Made by a program: the position numbers and the translations under genes
Notes under the pieces: model-generated
Databases searched by the model: none
What the model was told of the DNA's origin: nothing
Seen by the model: only the letters and a program-made list of their open reading frames with translations
Part shown: one piece after another, positions 35,385 to 44,363 of the stretch
Position numbering within the stretch: position 1 is the stretch's first letter
Layout: every line of letters starts with the position of its first letter
Assembly: GCA_018993265.1 (NCBI GenBank)
Contig: JAGKSW010000037.1
Coordinates: 43,475-107,474, forward strand
Length of the DNA: 64,000 bases
Origin: Nostoc sp. TH1S01
GTDB taxonomy: Bacteria; Cyanobacteriota; Cyanobacteriia; Cyanobacteriales; Nostocaceae
Direction: 5' to 3'

Positions 35385-36984
35385 ACTTTATAATACTTCC
35401 GAAAAATTTTTCGATGTGATTTTGGGTGGCTATGAGTGGAGTTTAAAGCGATCGCTCAAATATCATCGCACGACAATGTTTATCTCTGGGGCAATTGTTG
35501 TTGCCACAGTTTATTTATTTATGGTTGTGCCGAAAGGCTTTATTCCGACTGCGGATGTGGGACAAATTACCGCCTCTACCCAAGCCGCCGAGGATATCTC
35601 CTTTGATGAAATGGTAAAACATCAACAAGCTGTTGCGGCGATCACTTATCGTGACCCGAATATAGCGGCGATTAACTCCAGCGTTGGTGCAGGTGGGGCA
35701 AATGCTTCCAGTAATACCGGACGCTTATTTATCAGTCTCAAACCCCGTGAAGAACGTAAACTAAGTGCCGATGATATTGTCCAAGAACTGCGCCCAAAAC
35801 TATCGCGCATTCCAGGGATGAAGGTTTTCTTGCAGAACCCACCAGCCATTAATATTGGCGGACAACAAAGCAAAGCTCAGTATCAATTCAGCTTACAAAG
35901 TCCGAATATTCAAGAGTTATATCAATATGCGCCAACTTTAGAAGAAAAACTCCGAGGGCTACCTGATTTACAAGATGTCAACAGTGATTTGCAAATCAAA
36001 AACCCCCAAGTGCAAGTTGACATCAACCGTGATCAAGCGGCATCTATGGGGCTAACAGCCGAACAAATTGAAACGGCGTTGAGTAATGCCTATGGTACAA
36101 GGCAAGTTTCGACAATCTACGCTTCAGATAGTCAATATCAAGTGATTATGGGGGTCGAACCCAAATATCAGGGAGACCCCAGCGCCTTAGAATTGCTGTC
36201 AATTCACGCCCCGACTGGACAACTAGTGCCATTAAATGCCGTAGCCACCATCTCGAAAGGTGTAGGGCCTTTGACTATTAACCACTCAGGACAGTTAGCT
36301 TCTGTAACTATTTCTTTTAACCTCAAACCCGGAGTATCACTGGGTAGCGTCACTGACAAAATTGAACAAATCGCCCGTCAAACATTACCTGCAAGTATTA
36401 CTACAGGATTCCAAGGTTCCACCCAAGCGTTTCAGTCTTCCTTGCAAGGTTTGGGATTATTGCTATTGGTGGCAGTTTTAGTAATTTATATTGTGTTGGG
36501 AATTCTCTATGAGAACTTTATTCACCCTTTGACAATTCTTTCGAGTTTGCCATCAGCCGGATTTGGCGCATTGTTAACCTTGTTGCTATTCCAAGTTGAC
36601 TTGAATATTTACGCCTTTGTCGGCATTATCCTGCTGATTGGGATTGTGAAGAAAAACGGCATTATGATGGTTGACTTTGCTATAGAAGCTCGACAAAACG
36701 GCAAAAATCCTTACGATGCTATCTATGAGGCTTGTGTTGTCAGATTTCGCCCCATCATGATGACCACAATGGCTGCTTTGATGGGAACTTTACCCATCGC
36801 CCTGGGATTGGGTGCAGGTGGAGATACACGCCGTCCCCTTGGTTTAGCCGTTGTTGGGGGATTGCTGTTTTCCCAATTTTTAACGCTGTACTTAACACCT
36901 GTGTTTTATACCTACATGGAATCTTGGCAAAGCTTTATGAAAAAACGCCAGTGGCGCAAACAGCCGGATTCTCACGCCGTGTAA
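35385..36984 (+). pseudogene. RND efflux pump, C-terminal half only
   Basis: An open frame from 35281 gives 567 residues, but the first 34 are antisense TnpB sequence. True RND sequence starts at about FFDVILGGYEW, equal to the start of TM7 of AcrB-type (HAE1) pumps, which have about 1030 residues. TM7 (FISGAIVVATVYLFMVV), the periplasmic porter region and TM8-12 (VGIILLIGIVKKNGIMMVDFA; MMTTMAALMGTLPIAL) remain. TM1-6 and the proton-relay Asp pair of TM4 are gone. Not a working pump alone. Further right is an IS5-type remnant. Confidence 0.85.
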
Positions 36985-36988
36985 AAAG

Positions 36989-37215
36989 CGAGTTCGTCCA
37001 CGTTTGCGCCCTTTGAGATTAGTTGGAGATAAGGGTTACACTGGTAAGAGAATACGTAATTACTTACGCCGTCGTGGTATCCGCCTCACTATTCCAAGAC
37101 TTTCAAATGAACCGCATCGCGCCCCGTTTATCTATATCGTGGGAGTGAACGTGTTCGGTTGACTGAGAGATAGGCAAGGATTCTGACTTTAATCGGTTGG
37201 ATCCATTCATGATAT
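36989..37215 (+). pseudogene. IS5-type transposase fragment
   Basis: Reads RPRLRPLRLVGDKGYTGKRI, then RNYLRRRGIRLTIPRLSNEP, typical of the DDE region around the second Asp. A stop ends the frame at 37162; in another frame the expected YRxxxERVRL continues (YRGSERVRLTER), so a frameshift has broken it. The 5-prime part is missing. Confidence 0.8.
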
Positions 37216-37297
37216 TAAAGCACTGGTAGTACTCAGATCCTAGCCTAGAGGGGTGAATAGATGTTATTTCTATTACTGTGGCTGTATCTAAAATGAA

Positions 37298-40200
37298 CTA
37301 GATTGAGCGTTCATCTGTAATTCCCCAGATTAATTGTTTCATTGGATCAGGTTCTGACTTGCGGAAATCAACCCACATCATACCCTCTAAAAAAATTGGC
37401 AAATCTGGCTTTTGATCACAATCTGGAAGTAATACAGGAATAACAGGACAACGCCGCTTAACAAATTGTCGCAAGAAAGCATCTAATTCTGCATCTTGCC
37501 AAGGGCCAGTATTATTTTTCCCGATAAAGACTGCGGCAGCTTTTATATTCTTAATCTGTTCTTCTAAAGCCCGTTGCCAGGGCAAACCGGGTCGGAGTTC
37601 CCACTCGTCTAGCCAAGGCAAAATCCCTAACTCTTTAAGTTGTTCGCCAATGAGTTTCACCATTGGCTTATCATCACTGTTGTGACAAAGAAATACATCA
37701 AAGTCTTTTGTGAAAATCTTTCCCTGTAGCGAAGAAGTAGCGGTATCACGATTTCGTTGCAAATCAGCAGTTTTGTCCATTTCTGTAAGAATGGATACCC
37801 TTGTCTCTTTTGTCTGTTCTGTTTGTGGTTCTTTTACTAAAGAAATACGAGTTTCACAAACGCTGCACATTATCCAATCAAGACCACGTTCACGCCGCAT
37901 CTGAATATGTTGCTCAGGTATCATTGCATCACAATTATGACAAGTCAAAATGCGCCGTTGTTTGATACTTTCTGCTAATGATCGTCGATTCAAATGTATC
38001 AGAATGTAGTCTTCAAATTGATAGCGGGTCTGTTGATTTGCTGCTTTATCAAAAAATAGTGTTAATTCTCCCTTACCTTCTTGAACTTCCCGTAAGAACA
38101 TACCGCATAAGCCACCCACTTTTGCTTTGTAAGTTGCAGCATTCTTCCATAAGTCTTGTTTGATAAAAAGTCCACTTCTTGTAAGCCTCACAGCTAAAGT
38201 CGCGTAAATATTGAGAACTGCGCCTTCAAATTCAAAGATTACTGTTTGACCTTCTGGATTAGGCGCATCAGGCCATTCACGGGTAAATTGCGATGGAAAC
38301 ACCAAATATGCACCATCATCTGCCCATTCACGCAACGCTAACTCATGGCATAGTAGTTCTTCAACCGTTGCAATTAGCAGTAGTTCCTCTAGTGCTTTAT
38401 CCTTAATTCGCTCATCCTCTGACATCCGAAAACGACCATACCGCGCGTCTTCTTCTGCAATATTGCCTAAACCATCCGGTTCATCTTTAGCAGCATTAAT
38501 CAATGCAGAAGCATAAGCATCTAGTAATTCAGGTTGTAATAAAACGTAATTTCCAAAAGAAAGTCGCCGAATTAGGTCTCTTGATTCGACGCGCCCAATA
38601 CAGATTTCAAATTGAGAACGCCAGTTTTCTGTCTCGGAAGGGGCATCTTCAGATTTTAAAAATGCTCGATATAAATCATCTACTGTGGACAACAAGCGTT
38701 CAGCTTTTTTCTCTGCAATTAAGAAATCCTTGATTTGCTGGAAGAGTTTTGTTGAACTGACGCTGGGTAGAGTTGTCCAATTAATAGCATTACGAATTGC
38801 ATTCGCTAGTTCTGGAATTTGCCAACCTTCTTTGGCGCTGGTTTCAAAGTACCCATCAAAACTTAATTCTTTCACCCATGTATCGATACGCTTTTGACTC
38901 ACGCCGATACCACCCCGGTCAGCACGAGCAGCAACCAGAAATTTTTTCAAAGGAGTACTAGAAGACTGAAGCCGTTGTGCTTGGGTGAGCGCCCGATCCC
39001 AATGACGTACTCCAGCAAAGGGATCAGTCTCGCTACGAGTGTCAAAGACTACGAGGGCTACTGCAATTTCGTTTAAGTGCAACTGATGAATTAAACGATA
39101 GCCTGGTTGTCCAGCGAGATCCCACAGTAAAGTTTCATGGGTTTCTGGTCGATTACTTTCTACAACTCCATACTTATCAAAAGTCCAAACTCGTCGCCCA
39201 TGAGTTGATTCTGTTGCACGAAAATATTCACCACTTAAGACTAAACCAAGCCCAGATTTGCCTACTCCAGTATCTCCCACTATAACAACTTTAGCATTGA
39301 CATAATGAACAGAGGAAGTCACTGGAGGAGCAGTTAATAAAGTAGAAAAATCTAATTCCCAGATATGAATAATCACATCTTTTTCAGCAGTTGTAGCAAG
39401 AATAGGGAGCTTAGGGTTAAAAGCTAAACTAGATAGCCATTTGCGGGAAGTTGATTCATGAAAAATGGCTATTGTTTCCCATGTATCACATCGCCATATC
39501 CGAACAGAATCATCAAGAGATTTGGAGACTAAAAATTGACCATCACCAGAAAAAGAAACACTAGTTACTGCATCAGCATGGCCTTCAAGGATTCTAAATT
39601 GTAATCCTGTTTCTGTCTCCCAAAGACGAATGGTTCCATCCAATATTGCAGCAACGAGTATTTTGCTATTGGGAGACCACGCTAAATTTAATACCTTAGT
39701 ATCTTTAACTTCCAAGGTAGAACTCAATTGCATAGTATTTGAATCATAAAGCTTTATACAATCTCGACTTTGAGTCAGAGCTAAAGTTTTTCCATTTGGA
39801 GACCAAGCAAAATTACTGATTCTTTTTAATTCTGATATTTCAGTAAAAGACTGAAGTTTACCAAATGAGCTTCCCACATAGCTGCCATCAATACGAAGCG
39901 TTCCCCTGGAGATGACGACATCGCTCATAGTGATAGTATTTCTTAACAATTCTCCTGTTATTATGTATGGGTTTTTTCCTTCTGTTTTTTGAGGAATCTT
40001 ATGCTGTTCTCCGGTTCTTGCATTCCAAAACTTAACTTCTGAGTCTGAATAATATTTGCTTTTAGCTGCGAATGTTTTTCCATCGGGAGACCAAGCAATG
40101 CTATTGCAACTCTCATCTTGAATTTGCGATCGCAGCTTACCTGTATTTGTATTCCAAAGCTTGATTGTGTCATCTTCAGCAACTGAAGCAATAGTGCCTC

Positions 40201-40450
40201 CATCTGGCGACCACGCTATACCAACTACAGTATCGGTATGTCCTTCAAGCACAGAGATAAGCTCTCCAGTTTCTGCACTCCAAAGTCTGATTGTATAATC
40301 TTTGGAGGCTGAAGCCAGTTTTTTACCATCAGATGACCATGCAATTTGAGTAATGATATCACTGTGTCCTTTCACAGTACAGATCAGTTTGAAACCTGAA
40401 GGTGGCGAGAGAACCAAATTTTCCTGCTCTGAATTTATTGCTTCAGACAT
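37298..40450 (-). CDS. WD40-GTPase-zinc ribbon-TIR multidomain protein
   Basis: 1050 residues. About seven WD40 repeats (27-365). A Ras/Roc-like GTPase follows: P-loop GDTGVGKS (392-399), G3 DLAGQP (444-449), a degenerate G4 ARAD (508-511) and G5 ETSAKEG (536-542). The region 565-830 is unassigned, in the place of a COR domain, then a zinc ribbon (C837xxC840, C862xxC865) and a C-terminal TIR domain (915-1050) with FDVFLCHNSDDK, WLDEWELRPG and GPWQDAELDAF, where Glu988 is the likely NADase Glu. No membrane segment. Sensor, switch and effector are on one chain, as in animal and plant NLR-type immune proteins. It is flanked by IS remnants. No partner gene is next to it. Confidence 0.85.
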   Translation of the reverse strand: MSEAINSEQENLVLSPPSGFKLICTVKGHSDIITQIAWSSDGKKLASASKDYTIRLWSAETGELISVLEGHTDTVVGIAWSPDGGTIASVAEDDTIKLWNTNTGKLRSQIQDESCNSIAWSPDGKTFAAKSKYYSDSEVKFWNARTGEQHKIPQKTEGKNPYIITGELLRNTITMSDVVISRGTLRIDGSYVGSSFGKLQSFTEISELKRISNFAWSPNGKTLALTQSRDCIKLYDSNTMQLSSTLEVKDTKVLNLAWSPNSKILVAAILDGTIRLWETETGLQFRILEGHADAVTSVSFSGDGQFLVSKSLDDSVRIWRCDTWETIAIFHESTSRKWLSSLAFNPKLPILATTAEKDVIIHIWELDFSTLLTAPPVTSSVHYVNAKVVIVGDTGVGKSGLGLVLSGEYFRATESTHGRRVWTFDKYGVVESNRPETHETLLWDLAGQPGYRLIHQLHLNEIAVALVVFDTRSETDPFAGVRHWDRALTQAQRLQSSSTPLKKFLVAARADRGGIGVSQKRIDTWVKELSFDGYFETSAKEGWQIPELANAIRNAINWTTLPSVSSTKLFQQIKDFLIAEKKAERLLSTVDDLYRAFLKSEDAPSETENWRSQFEICIGRVESRDLIRRLSFGNYVLLQPELLDAYASALINAAKDEPDGLGNIAEEDARYGRFRMSEDERIKDKALEELLLIATVEELLCHELALREWADDGAYLVFPSQFTREWPDAPNPEGQTVIFEFEGAVLNIYATLAVRLTRSGLFIKQDLWKNAATYKAKVGGLCGMFLREVQEGKGELTLFFDKAANQQTRYQFEDYILIHLNRRSLAESIKQRRILTCHNCDAMIPEQHIQMRRERGLDWIMCSVCETRISLVKEPQTEQTKETRVSILTEMDKTADLQRNRDTATSSLQGKIFTKDFDVFLCHNSDDKPMVKLIGEQLKELGILPWLDEWELRPGLPWQRALEEQIKNIKAAAVFIGKNNTGPWQDAELDAFLRQFVKRRCPVIPVLLPDCDQKPDLPIFLEGMMWVDFRKSEPDPMKQLIWGITDERSI

Positions 40451-40705
40451 ACTTGCTCAATCCATAACATTACCCATCTCATCAGTATACTGATCGCATA
40501 GGAATGAGTTTCAAGAATGACAGGAAGATTATGAGTGAAAATCATTCAGCAAAACTGAGGAAAGTAAAAGTAAAATTACCAGATGAATTAATATCTATAA
40601 TCCTGAGTGTAATATACAAGCCGTTGATGGTTTGGTGTTGGGTTACGACGCGATATATACAGCATATTTTGGGTACATGAGGTACAAGCGTAAAACCTCA
40701 AACCA

Positions 40706-40735
40706 TGTAGAGACGTTACATGTAACGTCTCTACA
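40706..40735. repeat. GTAGAGACG palindrome, copy 1
   Basis: A perfect 30-nt palindrome: TGTAGAGACGTTACA and its reverse complement. Two relatives lie at 49139-49164 and 62610-62637 with different centres. Confidence 0.8.
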
Positions 40736-40868
40736 GTATTTCACGAATATCGAAACTGCTGTATTTACCTTGTTGTTTTCAATATCTCTCGTGCGCCTTC
40801 ACCCAACCTACAGACGAGGCGATAGCACTGACACAGATTAGTTATTAACAATGGGTGTGAGGATATAA
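40736..40868. other. Gap, no gene
   Basis: The open stretch 40451-40949 between the TIR gene (minus) and the 119-residue gene holds two palindromic structures and no gene. Confidence 0.4.
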
Positions 40869-40913
40869 GGGTGTAGGAGTGTAAGTGAGCAAAACCCTTA
40901 CACCCCTACACCC
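40869..40913 (-). terminator. Large hairpin after the 119-residue gene
   Basis: GGGTGTAGGAGTGTAAG (40869-40885) pairs with CTTACACCCCTACACCC (40897-40913) with one mismatch. It lies 37 bp beyond the stop of the minus-strand gene. The arms are heptamer-like (GGGTGTA). Confidence 0.6.
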
Positions 40914-40949
40914 AATCTTCACAGTAAGTTCTGGTGGCTAAGTCCTGAT

Positions 40950-41309
40950 TTACCACCAAATCCGATTACCATTTTCGTCAACTCTGGCTTGACGAATTAC
41001 GTCGGAAATTTCTTCTGCATCTTTAACATGGTGCAGTGCTTTTTTCTCACCGTTGGGTTCTTCCACAACGAAGTATGTCGGAACTTTAATATGATCCCCT
41101 GTAATATCTGGTGAATCGACAGCAACTTGTTTTGCTTTCTCTTCAATTGATTCAGGTTTATCGGATATTCTATCTCCGGGATTTGCCGTTAAGTTTCTTT
41201 CTTTGGCTGTGGGTTCTTCGCGTGAATGCCAATCTTTGCTTACAGGTTGTTCAATTTCTGCTTGATTATTTTCTGGTTGATTATTTTGATTTTCTAATTC
41301 TTTAGTCAT
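40950..41309 (-). CDS. Small hydrophilic hypothetical protein
   Basis: 119 residues, strongly charged and Asn/Gln-rich at the N-terminus (MTKELENQNNQPENNQAEIE), probably disordered; the C-terminal part is more ordered (KVPTYFVVEEPNGEKKALHH, ending NRIWW). No family recognised. It is followed by a terminator-like hairpin. Confidence 0.6.
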   Translation of the reverse strand: MTKELENQNNQPENNQAEIEQPVSKDWHSREEPTAKERNLTANPGDRISDKPESIEEKAKQVAVDSPDITGDHIKVPTYFVVEEPNGEKKALHHVKDAEEISDVIRQARVDENGNRIWW

Positions 41310-41420
41310 GGCTAGTTCACAAATTAAAACTATGTATTCACTAACTCAATTTATAAAATTAAAGCCATGATGCTGTCTTTCTTCAGAGAGACTTTCTGAT
41401 GAAATTAAAAGGTAGATATT

Positions 41421-41444
41421 AGGGAATAGGGAGTAGGGAGTAGG
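41421..41444. repeat. GGGAGTA heptamer array
   Basis: Three units of AGGGAATAGGGAGTAGGGAG type, directly after the SBP gene stop (41451). Related arrays lie at 26060-26092 and 53811-53833. Confidence 0.7.
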
Positions 41445-41450
41445 CAATAT

Positions 41451-42500
41451 TTATTTTTGCGGTTTTGCTTCTATCTTTTTAGTTAGTTGAAATGGTGTAT
41501 ATTTACCTCCCAAAGACTCAACAATAGCGCGAGTATTTGCCTCCATCATTTTGATGTATGTTTCTCCATTGCTACCTTTAGCACCAATGGAATCAGAATA
41601 AAGTTGTTGAGGCGATAGATTTACGCCCGCTTCTTGAGCTACAGTTTTAATTAAGGTGGGATTAATAGTAGTTTCGGCAAAAATTGCGGGTACGCCTGTT
41701 TTTTTCACTGATTCTACCAATCTTTGTACAGTTTGGGCGCTTGGTTGTTCTTCGGTGCTGATGCCAATTAAAGTCCCGGCGATCGCAATACTATATGCAC
41801 GTCCATAATATTGAAAAGCATCATGGGTTGTAATTAGTTTGCGTTTATCGGGCGGAATAGTTTGAATTTGTTGATTTATCCAGGTATGCAGTTGTTTTAA
41901 TTCATCGCTCAATTCTGCTGCGTTTTGGGTAAATTCTGCTTTATCTGCTGGCGATAACTCAATCAACGCATCTCGAATCACATTTACCATCGCGGCTGCA
42001 TTTTCCGCACTTCCCCAAACATGGGGGTCTGGTACAATTTCACCTTTACCTTTATCTAATTCCAAGGGTTTGACTACTTCCCCTACGGCTACCTTCTTTC
42101 CTTTTCCAGCAGCATTCATTAACTTAATTAATCCTGGTTCTAAGTTGTAACCGTTATACAAAATTAAATTGGCTTCTTCTAAAAATCGGCTATCGGCGGG
42201 GACTGGTTCATAAACATGGGGATCAGCGCCGGGTTGGAGGATTCCTTTGAGTTGAATTTCGTCGCCGCCAACTTCTTGGGTTAAGTCTGCAATGATGGTG
42301 CTAGTAGCCACAACCCTGGGTTTATCACTACCTTTGGCAGTTGTGGAGTTGGTATTGTTTTGACTACAACTAAATAAAGTCAATGGTAAAAGCATTCCCA
42401 GACACAGCCGAGAAATCAAGCTAAAAATTTCTGGTTTCCGCCCAGGGATGGTTGGCTTTTGCTGGACGAGAACGCCCTCTATCTCAGGTATTACGCTCAT
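41451..42500 (-). CDS. Mn/Zn ABC transporter binding lipoprotein (TroA/ZnuA family)
   Basis: 349 residues. A long polar N-region precedes a lipobox (LTLFSC, Cys45). The metal ligands fit spacing in the family: His95 (GADPHVYEP), His160 (PDPHVWGS), His226 (ITTHDAFQY) and Asp303 (YSDSIG). His at the third place is found in zinc-binding or TroA-type proteins, while MntC/PsaA types have Glu there. The His-rich loop of typical ZnuA is absent. Divergent from the ATPase and permease genes, so one regulatory region may serve all three. Confidence 0.88.
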   Translation of the reverse strand: MSVIPEIEGVLVQQKPTIPGRKPEIFSLISRLCLGMLLPLTLFSCSQNNTNSTTAKGSDKPRVVATSTIIADLTQEVGGDEIQLKGILQPGADPHVYEPVPADSRFLEEANLILYNGYNLEPGLIKLMNAAGKGKKVAVGEVVKPLELDKGKGEIVPDPHVWGSAENAAAMVNVIRDALIELSPADKAEFTQNAAELSDELKQLHTWINQQIQTIPPDKRKLITTHDAFQYYGRAYSIAIAGTLIGISTEEQPSAQTVQRLVESVKKTGVPAIFAETTINPTLIKTVAQEAGVNLSPQQLYSDSIGAKGSNGETYIKMMEANTRAIVESLGGKYTPFQLTKKIEAKPQK

Positions 42501-42589
42501 TGATCTGTGACATTACTGCTTGTTATAGATTTTTTCATATTTTTCTCATTTTTATAGTAAGCTCAAGTAATAAATATGAAAATACCCTT

Positions 42590-43417
42590 ATGGAAAACGT
42601 TTCTTTTTACGCCAAATTGGGACAATCTGCCCAAAAAATTGGTGAACGTTCTGCATCGTATATCAAAGCTATTGATATGAATTCCACAGATGCAATTTCT
42701 ATCGCCCACTTGGGAGTACATTACCGGACTCAAGAAGCCTTGAGAGATATTAACTGTGTGATTCACCCAGGGAGATTAACAGGGATTTTTGGCCCGAATG
42801 GTGCTGGGAAAAGTACGCTGATGAAAGCAATGTTGGGCTTGGTTCCTGTTAGTAGTGGCGTGGTGAAGTACCAAAACCAACCCTTGATGCAGCAAAAGTC
42901 AAAAGTGGCTTATGTCCCTCAACGCAGCCAAATTGATTGGACTTATCCCGCCACAGTTTGGGATGTCGTGATGATGGGAAGAGTCAAGAAAACAGGCTGG
43001 TTGCGTAGCTTTTCGGGAGTGAGTCGTCAAATAGCAAATAGCGCCTTAGAAAGAGTCGGGATGAGTGAATTCCGCGATCGCCCCATCGGACAATTATCAG
43101 GAGGACAACAACAGCGAGTCTTTTTAGCCCGCGCCTTGACACAACAAGCAGACATCTTCTGTTTTGACGAACCATTGGTAGGGATTGATCAAAAAACCCA
43201 AGCCGTAATTTTTGAAGTCTTCCAAGAACTCGCCGCCGAAAATAAAATCGTCCTAGTCGTTAACCACGACTTAGGCGAATCCATCACCCATTTTGATGAC
43301 TTGATTTTACTCAACCGCGAAATAGTCGCCACAGGTTCCCGACAACAAGTCCTCACCGAACAAAACCTACATTTGGCTTATGGCGGTAAAGTTATGTACT
43401 TCTCCGACGCAGCCTAA
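42590..43417 (+). CDS. Mn/Zn ABC transporter ATPase
   Basis: The start is taken at 42590 (MENVSFYAKLG); an ATG at 42677 (MNSTDAISIA) is also possible and fits the usual family start better. Walker A is GPNGAGKST, the signature LSGGQQQRVFLARAL and Walker B ADIFCFDEPLVGIDQ, with VNHDLGES. It couples ATP use to metal uptake with the permease 53 bp downstream. The 90-bp divergent region to the binding protein is AT-rich; no clear Fur, Zur or MntR box was found. Confidence 0.88.
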   Translation: MENVSFYAKLGQSAQKIGERSASYIKAIDMNSTDAISIAHLGVHYRTQEALRDINCVIHPGRLTGIFGPNGAGKSTLMKAMLGLVPVSSGVVKYQNQPLMQQKSKVAYVPQRSQIDWTYPATVWDVVMMGRVKKTGWLRSFSGVSRQIANSALERVGMSEFRDRPIGQLSGGQQQRVFLARALTQQADIFCFDEPLVGIDQKTQAVIFEVFQELAAENKIVLVVNHDLGESITHFDDLILLNREIVATGSRQQVLTEQNLHLAYGGKVMYFSDAA

Positions 43418-43470
43418 ACTCTCTTTATCTCCTCTGTGTCCTCTGCGCCTCTGCGGTTCGTTCAAAATCT
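43418..43470. repeat. CTCTGCGCCTCTGCGG spacer repeat
   Basis: GTGTCCTCTGCGCCTCTGCG fills the gap between ATPase and permease. Similar text occurs at about 57998-58021, 31536-31560 (inverse) and 44327-44342. Confidence 0.6.
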
Positions 43471-44316
43471 ATGCTAGAAGCACTAATCGAGCCATTACAA
43501 TATGGCTTTATGCAGCGATCGCTAGTGATTGCAATTTTAGTTGGTTTGTTGTGTGCAGTTGTGGGTAGTTACTTAATGGTGCAACGACTCGCACTCTTAG
43601 GTGATGCTATTAGTCATTCTGTTTTACCAGGATTAGCGATCGCCTTTATGTTAGGCGCAAATATCTTTGTTGGCGCGTTTATTGCCGGGGTTTTAAGTAC
43701 AATGGCGATCGCATGGATTAGGACGCGATCGCCAATAAAAGAAGATGCTGCAATGGGCATAGTTTTTTCTGCATTCTTCGCCCTTGGTATCACTTTAATT
43801 ACAGTTGTTCAAAAAGATAATAAAATCGACCTGAATCACTTTTTGTTTGGCAACATTCTCGGTGTTACCGTTGATGAAGTGCGAGACACAGCAATCATCG
43901 CCACAATTGTTTTAGTCGTAGTAATTTTAATCTACAAAGAACTTTTATTTTACACCTTTGACCCTTTAGGCGCTCACGCCGCCGGTTTACCAGTCAATCG
44001 CCTCAACTTTGGATTAATGTTACTCATTGCTTTAACAATTGTCGCCAGTATGAAAGCAGTTGGTGTAATTTTAGTTTTATCGCTGTTAATTACTCCGGGT
44101 GCGACGGCTTATTTATTAGTTAAGCGCTTACACGAAGTCATGATTTTAGGTGCTGTGATTGGAGTATTTTCTAGTATTAGCGGTATGTATCTCAGCTACT
44201 TTTATAATTTGCCTTCCGGGCCGGCGATTGTTTTGGTAGTATCAGGTTTATTTATTTTGGCGTTGTTATTTAGTCCGAAGCATGGGGTGTTGATGCCAAG
44301 TGTGAATCAGAAGTAA
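43471..44316 (+). CDS. Mn/Zn ABC transporter permease
   Basis: 281 residues, about eight membrane helices, ABC-3 type: LLGDAISHSVLPGLAIAFML, the EAA-like loop near DPLGAHAAGLPVNRLNF, VGVILVLSLLITPGATAYLL. It is the membrane channel of the importer formed with the 42590 and 41451 products. Confidence 0.9.
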   Translation: MLEALIEPLQYGFMQRSLVIAILVGLLCAVVGSYLMVQRLALLGDAISHSVLPGLAIAFMLGANIFVGAFIAGVLSTMAIAWIRTRSPIKEDAAMGIVFSAFFALGITLITVVQKDNKIDLNHFLFGNILGVTVDEVRDTAIIATIVLVVVILIYKELLFYTFDPLGAHAAGLPVNRLNFGLMLLIALTIVASMKAVGVILVLSLLITPGATAYLLVKRLHEVMILGAVIGVFSSISGMYLSYFYNLPSGPAIVLVVSGLFILALLFSPKHGVLMPSVNQK

Positions 44317-44363
44317 GTTTTTTTAACGCAGAGAGACGCAGAGTGTTTCTCACGTTATGACTT

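Noticed and set aside
36732..37016. 94-codon plus-strand frame at the end of the RND fragment
   Set aside because: It is another frame over RND sequence and then the IS5 remnant.
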